From Methanobacterium sp. (GTDB taxonomy: Archaea > Methanobacteriota > Methanobacteria > Methanobacteriales > Methanobacteriaceae): a stretch of DNA of 64,000 nucleotides. The notes under the pieces were generated by a model. That model did not search any database. It saw only the letters and a list, made by a program, of their open reading frames with translations, and was not told the origin of the DNA. Positions within the stretch are counted from its first letter, which is position 1; the number at the start of each line of letters is the position of its first letter. Where the stretch lies: contig NZ_JBCFBO010000002.1 in the NCBI RefSeq assembly GCF_038562635.1, positions 124,001-188,000 of the forward strand, written 5' to 3'. Below are positions 57,489-64,000 of the stretch, piece by piece. The translations under genes were made by a program, and so were the position numbers.

Positions 57489-58532
57489 CTACATTATCTC
57501 AGAAATAAGTTCAGCATTCAAAATAGAAGCGCCAGCGGCACCCCTTATAGTGTTATGCCCAACTAATACATATCTAAGACTGTTATCAAATGCTGCATCT
57601 TTCCTTAATCTTCCAACAGTTACAGCCATGCCGTTATCAGTATTCCTATCCATTCTTGGCTGCGGCCTATTTTCTTCTTCCCGGATTACAACAGGGTTTT
57701 TTGGTGCAGAGTGGAGATCTAACTTTTGTGGAATGCCTTTGAAATTATATAAACAATTTTTCACATCTTCAATCTCTAAATCATCTTCCATTTCAATGAA
57801 AACTGCTTCAGTATGACCATCGACAACAGCAACCCTGTGGCAGGAAGCACTTAATCCGAATGGCGCAGGGACTACAGATTCTCCATCAAATTCACCAAGC
57901 AAATGAAGTGTTTCAGATTCCATTTTCTCTTCTTCGCCGCCGATAAAAGGCACGAGATTATCCACTATTGCCATTGAAGGAACACCATTATAACCAGCTC
58001 CAGAAACAGCCTGCATGGTTGAAACATACACCCTTTTTAGGTTATACTGATCATAAAGTGGTTTTAAAGTGAGAGTTAAAGCTATGGTTGAACAGTTAGG
58101 ATTTGTTACTATGAATCCATCCCATCCTCTGTTTTTTTGTTGAATTTCTACTAAATCCAAATGTTCAGGGTTAACTTCAGGTATCACCAGGGGAACATCG
58201 GGCTCCATTCTCATTGCACTTGCATTTGATGCTACAATACAGGATTTGGCAAACTTCGGCTCAACAATCGCTGCAGTATCTGCTGGAAGCGCAGAAAACA
58301 CAATATCAACATCTTTAGTTTCTTTAGGGTCTGTATCAACTACAGTAATATCTTTAACACTTTCTGGTATCGAACTATCAAGATACCATGTTGCAGCGTC
58401 TTCATATCTTTTTCCTGCTGATCTTGCAGATGCTGTAAGAGCAGTGATTTCAAACTTTGGATGATCTGCCAAAAGTTCAATGAATCTCTGCCCAACCATT
58501 CCAGTTGCTCCGAGAATACCTACGTTTACCAT
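57489..58532 (-). CDS. asd: Aspartate-semialdehyde dehydrogenase
   Basis: A 347-residue enzyme that reduces aspartyl phosphate to aspartate semialdehyde with NADPH, the branch point to lysine, threonine and methionine. GILGATGMVGQRFIELLADH is the dinucleotide site; the catalytic cysteine is in NPNCSTIALTLTL; the histidine is in SASCHRVAVVDGHTEAVFIE. Belongs to the archaeal/fungal branch. GGTGATTAT precedes the ATG. Last gene of the lysC-dapA-dapB-asd group. Confidence 0.97.
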   Translation of the reverse strand: MVNVGILGATGMVGQRFIELLADHPKFEITALTASARSAGKRYEDAATWYLDSSIPESVKDITVVDTDPKETKDVDIVFSALPADTAAIVEPKFAKSCIVASNASAMRMEPDVPLVIPEVNPEHLDLVEIQQKNRGWDGFIVTNPNCSTIALTLTLKPLYDQYNLKRVYVSTMQAVSGAGYNGVPSMAIVDNLVPFIGGEEEKMESETLHLLGEFDGESVVPAPFGLSASCHRVAVVDGHTEAVFIEMEDDLEIEDVKNCLYNFKGIPQKLDLHSAPKNPVVIREEENRPQPRMDRNTDNGMAVTVGRLRKDAAFDNSLRYVLVGHNTIRGAAGASILNAELISEIM

Positions 58533-58653
58533 ATAATCACCTATAATATAGATTCATAACAAAATATCGTAGAAATGACTTTCCATTTTATTTATGTCAT
58601 ATTATCTTTAATTTACTAAATATATCTAATAATTTATGTTATCTACTATAAAT

Positions 58654-59811
58654 TTATACACCTAATAACTTTATTTTTCCGTCGTTCTTTTGAAGTCCTA
58701 ATCTTAATTCTCCCTCATGGACCTTCGTATAGCCGTTTGTTATTTCCAGCTTGATACCGCCTTTAAGTTTTCCACTTGGAATTATATTATCCCAAAGCTC
58801 TAAAGTGATATCTCCAGTGTCATCTTTAATTTTAACAAGTGTTAACACCTTACTGCCATACTTAGTCTCCATTTCAATTACTTCTTCTATGCTTATAACT
58901 TCTCCCTTTATCTTAATTTTACTTAAACCTAACCTCAAATTATTTATGTTAAATTTATCAGTGCCCTTTGATAATTCTTTTATTGTAAACTCGATATGTC
59001 CTTCTATCCTGTTAAATTTACCTGAAATTTCTACTTCATCACCGATTTTAGATGAATTCAAACTTCTGCTATCTCGCAAAAGTTTCACGGCAATATCTTT
59101 CCTTGTTTTTCCCAAAACATACGCTTTTTTACTATCTAAATAGCCTAAAATTCCGCTAAACTTTAAAGTTCCATCGTCCTTTACCCGCATCTTCTCTTGA
59201 TTCACTATTTTATCAAAGTCCTTCCTGTATCTTTGATATATCCCAGATAGATGGTACGATTTACAAGATAACACATATTCATCATTAACATATTTATTTG
59301 AAGTTTTATGGCTCCATAACCTGACAAAAAAGCCTACTCCATTTTCTACAGCTTTTCGGTCATTTGTATAAATATTTGCTTCAATCTGAGGCTTTCCTTC
59401 ATAATCTCTAGATGATCCAAGACCGCTTCCAGTTAAATTTGAAGATCCAGCAATCATTTCAGTGTCATCAACAATTATCATCTTTGCATGAAGATTATTA
59501 TTGTATTTTATAGATATATTGTCACCAAAAATACTTTTCCACCTTTCAACATCATCTAATTGATGCAGCCTTCGAAATACATCTTCCTTTTCCAGTTTAG
59601 TGATAAGATATACTTCTACATCTTTATTATTAGATAAAGCATTTTCAAAAGGAATGATAAATTCCTCACCAAGCGTGATCCATGGATATACAATATAAAT
59701 ATGATTCTGTGCACCACTTATCATTTCATGAATCTTTCTTAAAGCAGAACGGTCTTCCTTTAAGAAAGTTGGAACAAATTCAGTTACTGGTTCACGTTTC
59801 TTAAAAAGCAT
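58654..59811 (-). CDS. Phospholipase D-like protein with C-terminal OB folds
   Basis: A 385-residue cytoplasmic protein. Residues 25-180 hold a PLD-type nuclease/phosphodiesterase domain with a single HxK(x)4D motif, NNLHAKMIIVDDTEMIAGSSNLTGSG. The C-terminal 100 residues (IKIKGEVISIEEV, LTLVKIKDDTGDITLELWDN) match an OB fold of the RPA/aaRS type, and an earlier segment (KIGDEVEISGKFNRIEGHIEF) may be another. PLD plus OB suggests a nucleic-acid-processing enzyme, dimerising to complete the active site. It sits between dapB and asd with small gaps but has no evident role in lysine synthesis. Confidence 0.85.
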   Translation of the reverse strand: MLFKKREPVTEFVPTFLKEDRSALRKIHEMISGAQNHIYIVYPWITLGEEFIIPFENALSNNKDVEVYLITKLEKEDVFRRLHQLDDVERWKSIFGDNISIKYNNNLHAKMIIVDDTEMIAGSSNLTGSGLGSSRDYEGKPQIEANIYTNDRKAVENGVGFFVRLWSHKTSNKYVNDEYVLSCKSYHLSGIYQRYRKDFDKIVNQEKMRVKDDGTLKFSGILGYLDSKKAYVLGKTRKDIAVKLLRDSRSLNSSKIGDEVEISGKFNRIEGHIEFTIKELSKGTDKFNINNLRLGLSKIKIKGEVISIEEVIEMETKYGSKVLTLVKIKDDTGDITLELWDNIIPSGKLKGGIKLEITNGYTKVHEGELRLGLQKNDGKIKLLGV

Positions 59812-59862
59812 GTATCCCCCTAAAAAATAAAAATATTATATAAAATAAGCAAATTATTTTTT

Positions 59863-60687
59863 TTATTTTATACCGAGAACATCTCCCATATCGCTTATTT
59901 TTCCCTCAGAAGCCCCAACAACATATCTTACTGCTTTAATTACTCCTGATACAAATGCCTGCCTGCTGTGTGCTCTATGGACAATTTCAATTCTTTCTCC
60001 TTCACCTGCAAAAAGTACAGTGTGGTCTCCAACGATATCTCCACCACGGACAGCGTGTATTCCGATCTCTTCAGGAGTACGTGCACCTACCATTCCTTGC
60101 CTGCCATAGACACCACATTCATTCTTATCTCTTCCAAGTGTCTCTGCCAGAACTTCATAAGCTTTAACAGCTGTTCCTGATGGTGCATCAGCTTTATGCT
60201 TGTGGTGAGCTTCTATTATCTCCACATCATAATCATCTTTTAAGATTTTAGCAAGGTCCGCAATGATTTTAAAGAATACATTTACACCTACTGCCATGTT
60301 TGGAGCAATTACTGCTTTTACTTTATTCTTTTCTATAGCATTTTTCATTTCTTCCATTTGCTCGTCTGAAAATCCAGTTGTACCTACAACTAAATTAACT
60401 CCACATTCTGCTGAAGTTTTAATTGTACCTACGGCAGCATTTGCTATAGTAAAATCAACAAGCACATCTGGCTTCTTCTCTGTTAGAACTTCAGCAAGTT
60501 TTTCAGCACCGTTTACAGGAACACCAATGGTTCCCACACCAATTACTTCACCTACATCCTTTCCCTCAAAAGGGGTATTTGGTGCTTCTATTGCTGCCAC
60601 AACTTTCATGTCATCCTGTTCAAGTATGGTCCTAATTATTTTAGAACCCATTCTTCCGCTTGCGCCTGTTACAGCCACTCCAATCAT
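59863..60687 (-). CDS. dapB: 4-hydroxy-tetrahydrodipicolinate reductase
   Basis: A 274-residue reductase, the second committed step of lysine synthesis. VAVTGASGRMGSKIIRTI is the nucleotide site; the catalytic region is IIEAHHKHKADAPSGTAVKA; GARTPEEIGIHAVRGGDIVGDHTV completes the C-terminal domain. GGAGAG precedes the ATG. Follows dapA on the same strand across a 200-base gap that contains palindromes. Confidence 0.97.
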   Translation of the reverse strand: MIGVAVTGASGRMGSKIIRTILEQDDMKVVAAIEAPNTPFEGKDVGEVIGVGTIGVPVNGAEKLAEVLTEKKPDVLVDFTIANAAVGTIKTSAECGVNLVVGTTGFSDEQMEEMKNAIEKNKVKAVIAPNMAVGVNVFFKIIADLAKILKDDYDVEIIEAHHKHKADAPSGTAVKAYEVLAETLGRDKNECGVYGRQGMVGARTPEEIGIHAVRGGDIVGDHTVLFAGEGERIEIVHRAHSRQAFVSGVIKAVRYVVGASEGKISDMGDVLGIK

Positions 60688-60725
60688 TTTATCAATCTCT
60701 CCAATATTTAATATTTTGATTCAAA

Positions 60726-60842
60726 AAATCCATGATTTCGACCTAAATATTTTCTATTTCAGGCATAAAATCTTTGATTTTAACCAATTTCCCTGTAAAA
60801 ATTATAAAAAAGCCCGAAAAACCGGCGAAAACATAGTTTTTG
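60726..60842. repeat. Small triloop palindrome cluster between dapA and dapB
   Basis: AAATC-CAT-GATTT (60726-60738), AAAATC-TTT-GATTTT (60767-60781) and CGAAAAC-ATA-GTTTTTG (60826-60842, one G:T pair). Same three-base-loop form as the larger arrays. It interrupts the lysine operon and may lower dapB expression relative to dapA. Confidence 0.6.
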
Positions 60843-60904
60843 AGGGAATTCTCGAGCGATATAAAAATTAAATAATAGTTTTAGCAAATGTGCTAAATAA
60901 TAAT

Positions 60905-61798
60905 TTAAATTAAATCAAGGTTTTTAAGTACTTCTTTTAATTTAGCCTTGTTTTCCTCATTAATAGGTGCAAGAGGCATTCTTACATTACCTGCTGGCCT
61001 TCCCATCATACTTAAAGCTGTTTTTGCTGGGACTGGATTTGTCTCAATGAATAGAACTTTCATGAGATCATAAAGTTCGTAATGGGATTCAGATGCAGAT
61101 TCAAAGTCCCCTTCCAATGCATAATTAACCAGCTGGCTCATACGTGCTGGATCAACATTTGCAACAACACTTATCACTCCTTTTGCACCCAAAGCTATCA
61201 TAGGAAGTGTAAGATCATCATTTCCAGATAGAACTGCGAATTTATCAGTTTTACCTATTTCATCAATTTTTTTAATTATTTGAGATACTTTATCCAGGTC
61301 AGGGTTTGCTTCTTTAATAGCAGCAATGTTGTCAAGTTCTGCAACTTTTCCTATAGTTTCAACGTCTATATCTGTACCTGTTCTTGAAGGTACATTGTAA
61401 ACTATTATAGGAATATTTGTAGATTCTGCAAGTAATTTATAATGCTCATAAAGGCCATTTTGCTGCGGTTTATTGTAATAAGGTGTTATAACCAGTGCTC
61501 CATCTGCGCCTATATCTTCAGCATGTTTAACAAGCCCAAGAGCTTCCTTGGATGAATTACTACCTGCACCGGCGATAGTTGTAACTTTACCATCAGCTTC
61601 GTCAATTAAAATATCTAACAGCTTTCTGTGCTCATCGTGAGATATTGTAGCTGATTCACCAGTTGTTCCTGCAGCTAATATCCCATTAACGCCGTTTTCT
61701 ATCAAATAATTTATGTTTTCACGAATTCCTTCTTCATCTATTTCATCGTTTTTCGTGTATGGAGTCACCATAGCCACGGTCGTACCTTCAAATTTCAT
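60905..61798 (-). CDS. dapA: 4-hydroxy-tetrahydrodipicolinate synthase
   Basis: A 297-residue aldolase-type TIM barrel that condenses pyruvate with aspartate semialdehyde. GTTVAMVTPYTKND, NGILAAGTTGESATIS (substrate loop), VITPYYNKPQQNGLYEHY and VYNVPSRTGTDI (catalytic tyrosine relay) and IAAIKEANPDL with the Schiff-base lysine are all present. Its start overlaps the lysC stop by four bases (ATGA), so the two are translationally coupled. Confidence 0.98.
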   Translation of the reverse strand: MKFEGTTVAMVTPYTKNDEIDEEGIRENINYLIENGVNGILAAGTTGESATISHDEHRKLLDILIDEADGKVTTIAGAGSNSSKEALGLVKHAEDIGADGALVITPYYNKPQQNGLYEHYKLLAESTNIPIIVYNVPSRTGTDIDVETIGKVAELDNIAAIKEANPDLDKVSQIIKKIDEIGKTDKFAVLSGNDDLTLPMIALGAKGVISVVANVDPARMSQLVNYALEGDFESASESHYELYDLMKVLFIETNPVPAKTALSMMGRPAGNVRMPLAPINEENKAKLKEVLKNLDLI

Positions 61799-63015
61799 TT
61801 TAAGACACCTTTTACAAGTTCATAAGCCTTATTACCATCATCCCAATCCACAAAAAGAACAACAGAAGTCTGACTTGAAGAAATTTCAACAATATTTATT
61901 TTACTTTTTTGTAAAGGTTCAGTTATTTCTGCTATTACTCCAGGAGTGTCTATAAAATCCTGACTTGCAACAGTTATCATTGCAATTTCTCTTCCCAGAG
62001 AAAGAGAACTTAAATCATCAGTTGTTACAACAACTTCATGGAGAACTTCATGAGCACGGTCTGAATCAGATTTATTAACGAATACAGTTATGGAATTTTG
62101 ACCTGTAGAAATTCCATAGATGTTAATTTTATGTTTTGCAAGAGTATCTGTGATTTTTGACAAAATTCCAGATTTTGTTAAAATCTCTTCCCCAACAACA
62201 GCAATAACAGATATAGGTTCGCTGTTTATGGTTGCACATTTGAGTAATTCATTATTAGAAGGACCTATAATTTCTGTCCCAGGAGTAGATAAGTCTCCTT
62301 TTTCATATCCAATTATTTTAGCATCTATTTTTGGATCTTTGTATTTTAGAGCATGGGGGTGCAATACCTGTGCTCCATGAGTTGCAAGGTCCCTCATTTC
62401 TTCAACAGAAATTTTATCAAGCTTTTTAGCCGAGAGAAGTTTGTTTGGATCAGTAGACATTACTCCATCAACATCAGTTACAATGATAACTTCTTCAGCT
62501 TTGAGGCAGTGCCCAAGCAAAAATGCAGTTATGTCACTTCCTCCTCGTCCTAAAGTTGTGATGTTCCCTGATTCATTTTTTCCAAGGTATCCACAGACTA
62601 CAGGAATTATTCCTTCGTCTATCATTTCTTCAATCTTGCTTGATTTTTCTTCTGTTACTTCAAAGTTAATTTTTGCACTTAAAAAATTGTTATCAGTAAT
62701 TACGGGCCAAGCATCTGCATATGGATCTACATATTCGGATTTAACACCTAAAGATTCGATAGTTGATGAAAATATTCTAACACTGGTCATTTCTCCCATT
62801 GAAACAACTTCAGCAAGCTGTTTGTCTGTTATAGATTTTCCCATAGCAGTATCTACAATTTTTAAAAACTCATCTGTCGTTTTATTTATTGCAGATACAA
62901 CAACTACTACCTTTTTACCTTTCATGTATTCATTTACAACTGATTGCGCTGCTTTTTTAATCCGTTCACCATTGCCAACGGATGTTCCTCCGAACTTGGC
63001 CACTATAATTCCCAT
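61795..63015 (-). CDS. lysC: Aspartate kinase
   Basis: A 406-residue monofunctional aspartokinase, first step of the aspartate pathway. VAKFGGTSVGNGERI is the ATP/substrate signature, GNITTLGRGGSDITAFLLG a second substrate loop, and VDGVMSTDPNK follows. The C-terminal 140 residues form two ACT domains (VVGEEILTKSGILSKITDTL; VASQDFIDTPGVIAEITEPL), the usual site of feedback control by lysine or threonine. AGGTGTGACAGTTA precedes the ATG. Confidence 0.97.
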   Translation of the reverse strand: MGIIVAKFGGTSVGNGERIKKAAQSVVNEYMKGKKVVVVVSAINKTTDEFLKIVDTAMGKSITDKQLAEVVSMGEMTSVRIFSSTIESLGVKSEYVDPYADAWPVITDNNFLSAKINFEVTEEKSSKIEEMIDEGIIPVVCGYLGKNESGNITTLGRGGSDITAFLLGHCLKAEEVIIVTDVDGVMSTDPNKLLSAKKLDKISVEEMRDLATHGAQVLHPHALKYKDPKIDAKIIGYEKGDLSTPGTEIIGPSNNELLKCATINSEPISVIAVVGEEILTKSGILSKITDTLAKHKINIYGISTGQNSITVFVNKSDSDRAHEVLHEVVVTTDDLSSLSLGREIAMITVASQDFIDTPGVIAEITEPLQKSKINIVEISSSQTSVVLFVDWDDGNKAYELVKGVLK

Positions 63016-63053
63016 TAACTGTCACACCTGAAATCTATTGATATCTATAAGAT

Positions 63054-63245
63054 CTATTGAGGTCCTTGTTTTACTAGTCTAGTTACATATCCTGCAATTT
63101 TATTTCTAAGATGTTTTGTACTTACAGTAGAAAATTCTTCTACTAATTTTTTATTTTCATCAAAATCTGTGGTAAATTTACCCTCATATGTTTCTACTAA
63201 TTCTTTTGCAGTTCTTTTTACGAATGATGTTCTTATGTTACCCAT
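63054..63245 (-). CDS. rps17e: Ribosomal protein S17e
   Basis: A 63-residue archaeal/eukaryal-type small-subunit protein: GNIRTSFVKRTAKELVETY, then FTTDFDENKKLVEEF and STKHLRNKIAGYVTRL, the full length for the archaeal family. Its ATG overlaps the end of the chorismate mutase gene by eight bases, with GGAGG as ribosome-binding site inside that gene. Binds the small subunit head. Confidence 0.97.
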   Translation of the reverse strand: MGNIRTSFVKRTAKELVETYEGKFTTDFDENKKLVEEFSTVSTKHLRNKIAGYVTRLVKQGPQ

Positions 63246-63537
63246 TAGTATTCCTCCTAAGTATTTTTTCTTGTTCTTTTTTGTTTAATTCCATCAAAAT
63301 ATTCATTATTTTATTGATGAAGTCTCCATCTATTTCTTTGGAGATCTTTTTAATTTTATCTTGAATATAATCTTCTCTTTTTTTATCTTCTATTGGAATG
63401 CCCAAAGCTAGTTTTGCACTCGCAATATCTTTAGCAAGAGATGTTCTTTTTTCTATTAAATATATTAGTTCTTCATCTATTTTATCGATTGCGACTCTAG
63501 ATTCTTGAAGAACTTTTAAAGCTTCTGCCTTATCCAC
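63238..63537 (-). CDS. Chorismate mutase (AroQ type)
   Basis: A 99-residue helical chorismate mutase, converting chorismate to prephenate for phenylalanine and tyrosine. VAIDKIDEELIYLIEKRTSLAKDIASAKLALGIPI contains the AroQ helix 1 with the arginine, lysine and aspartate pattern of the active site; KREDYIQDKI and FINKIMNILMELNKKEQEKIL form helices 2 and 3. It is followed within the same transcript by S17e and preceded by shikimate kinase. Confidence 0.93.
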   Translation of the reverse strand: MDKAEALKVLQESRVAIDKIDEELIYLIEKRTSLAKDIASAKLALGIPIEDKKREDYIQDKIKKISKEIDGDFINKIMNILMELNKKEQEKILRRNTNG

Positions 63538-63572
63538 TTTTTCACCTTAATTTGTTTAAAAAAGGAGACTTA

Positions 63573-64000
63573 TTAACTCAGAATTTCCTTTGTGCCTTCA
63601 TTATCAACTTCAGTATGTATAATGTTACCTTCATAAGAGCTCCATGAGTCTAAAACATTATCTAAAGCTTTATCATCAGTTACAGCCACAAATGAAGGCC
63701 CTGTACCTGATAATCCGGCTGCAATTGCACCTGCACTTAATGCATCAAGGGCAATGTTAGGATTAAATTCAAGAGCTGCACAATATAAAAGTCCATTTAA
63801 AGTTAGAGCCTTATATATATCACCTTTCAAAGCCTGGCCAAATGCAAGCTTGACATAAGGTGAGAGAAGTTTCATCTTCAAAATATCAGATTGTGCAGTA
63901 AGTGATTTTTTATCTGGCATATATATTAATATATTTTGCTCTTCCATGTCTTGCTTTTTCAAAATTTTTCGGTTCATGTTGTCGGTTACAGTTAATCCTC
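63573..64000 (-). CDS. aroK: Shikimate kinase, archaeal GHMP type (partial, runs off right edge)
   Basis: The frame stays open to the window edge, so the visible 142 residues are the C-terminal half of a protein of about 280. GLTVTDNMNRKIL, LSAGAIAAGLSGTGPSFVAV (the GHMP C-terminal glycine loop) and NGLLYCAALEFNP match the archaeal GHMP-family shikimate kinase, which phosphorylates shikimate with ATP and is unrelated to bacterial AroK. The internal ATG at 63975-63977 is not the true start. Promoter-proximal gene of the aromatic/aspartate group in view. Confidence 0.9.
   Translation of the reverse strand, partial: GLTVTDNMNRKILKKQDMEEQNILIYMPDKKSLTAQSDILKMKLLSPYVKLAFGQALKGDIYKALTLNGLLYCAALEFNPNIALDALSAGAIAAGLSGTGPSFVAVTDDKALDNVLDSWSSYEGNIIHTEVDNEGTKEILS

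Noticed and set aside
60263..60871. A 202-codon plus-strand frame opposite dapB
   Set aside because: It lies antisense to a certain gene; the hydrophobic serine-rich translation is typical of a shadow frame.

Overview
This window looks like a chromosomal segment from a mesophilic, low-GC methanogenic archaeon of the order Methanobacteriales, most likely Methanobacterium or a close relative. The evidence is the archaeal information and metabolism genes (thermosome, ribosomal protein S17e, GHMP-type shikimate kinase, archaeal HMG-CoA synthase plus thiolase, an LSm protein, DUF2121 and DUF2206 proteins), the GGTGA/GGAGG ribosome-binding sites, and a large adhesin-like protein. From memory (not checked here), the order HMG-CoA synthase, thiolase, thermosome, asd, dapB, dapA, lysC, S17e, chorismate mutase, shikimate kinase is also found in Methanothermobacter. 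That would make the right half a conserved backbone with accessory genes inserted.

Layout. 1-10.3 kb: a minus-strand surface-glycan operon with four glycosyltransferases, a methyltransferase, a DUF2206 membrane protein, an FdtA-type sugar ketoisomerase and two tandem FemAB/GNAT-like transferases; the last one runs off the left edge. 10.9-21.4 kb: a degenerate sensor kinase, a ribbon-helix-helix-like regulator, two acetyltransferases, a PfpI protein, chorismate synthase, an MFS exporter, a cation-diffusion facilitator and a lone receiver protein. 21.5-26.2 kb: a TauE/SafE remnant, then two glutamate decarboxylase paralogues as inverted copies around a membrane protein. 26.4-31.1 kb: small envelope proteins, a potassium channel, two DUF308 proteins and a reduced ABC transporter. 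31.1-36.2 kb: a metallo-hydrolase with a 5' frameshift, a DUF2121 protein, a YyaL/DUF255 protein and a sulfite-oxidase-like protein. 36.7-43.0 kb: LSm, the mevalonate-entry pair, a rhodanese, a flippase and an acylphosphatase. 43.2-57.1 kb: a sugar-dehydrogenase-like protein, a 1.4-kaa adhesin, the thermosome, a secreted transglutaminase-like protein, a PAP2 phosphatase and a four-gene set of secreted beta-sandwich proteins with a DUF916-like membrane protein. 57.5-64 kb: the aspartate/lysine pathway, S17e, and two shikimate-pathway genes.

The most notable signals are these. (1) Clusters of short palindromes of varied sequence, nearly all with a three-base loop closed by C:G; in one place they have been translated into a C-terminal extension of an acylphosphatase. 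(2) Two secreted-protein genes, and perhaps a third small gene, whose reading frame and Shine-Dalgarno site point to AUU or AUA initiation. (3) A locus of three small secreted beta proteins plus a DUF916-like membrane protein, which resembles the bacterial WxL surface system. (4) A glutamate decarboxylase inverted-repeat pair, one copy carrying a 25-residue insertion. I see no tRNA, rRNA, CRISPR array or intact insertion sequence.
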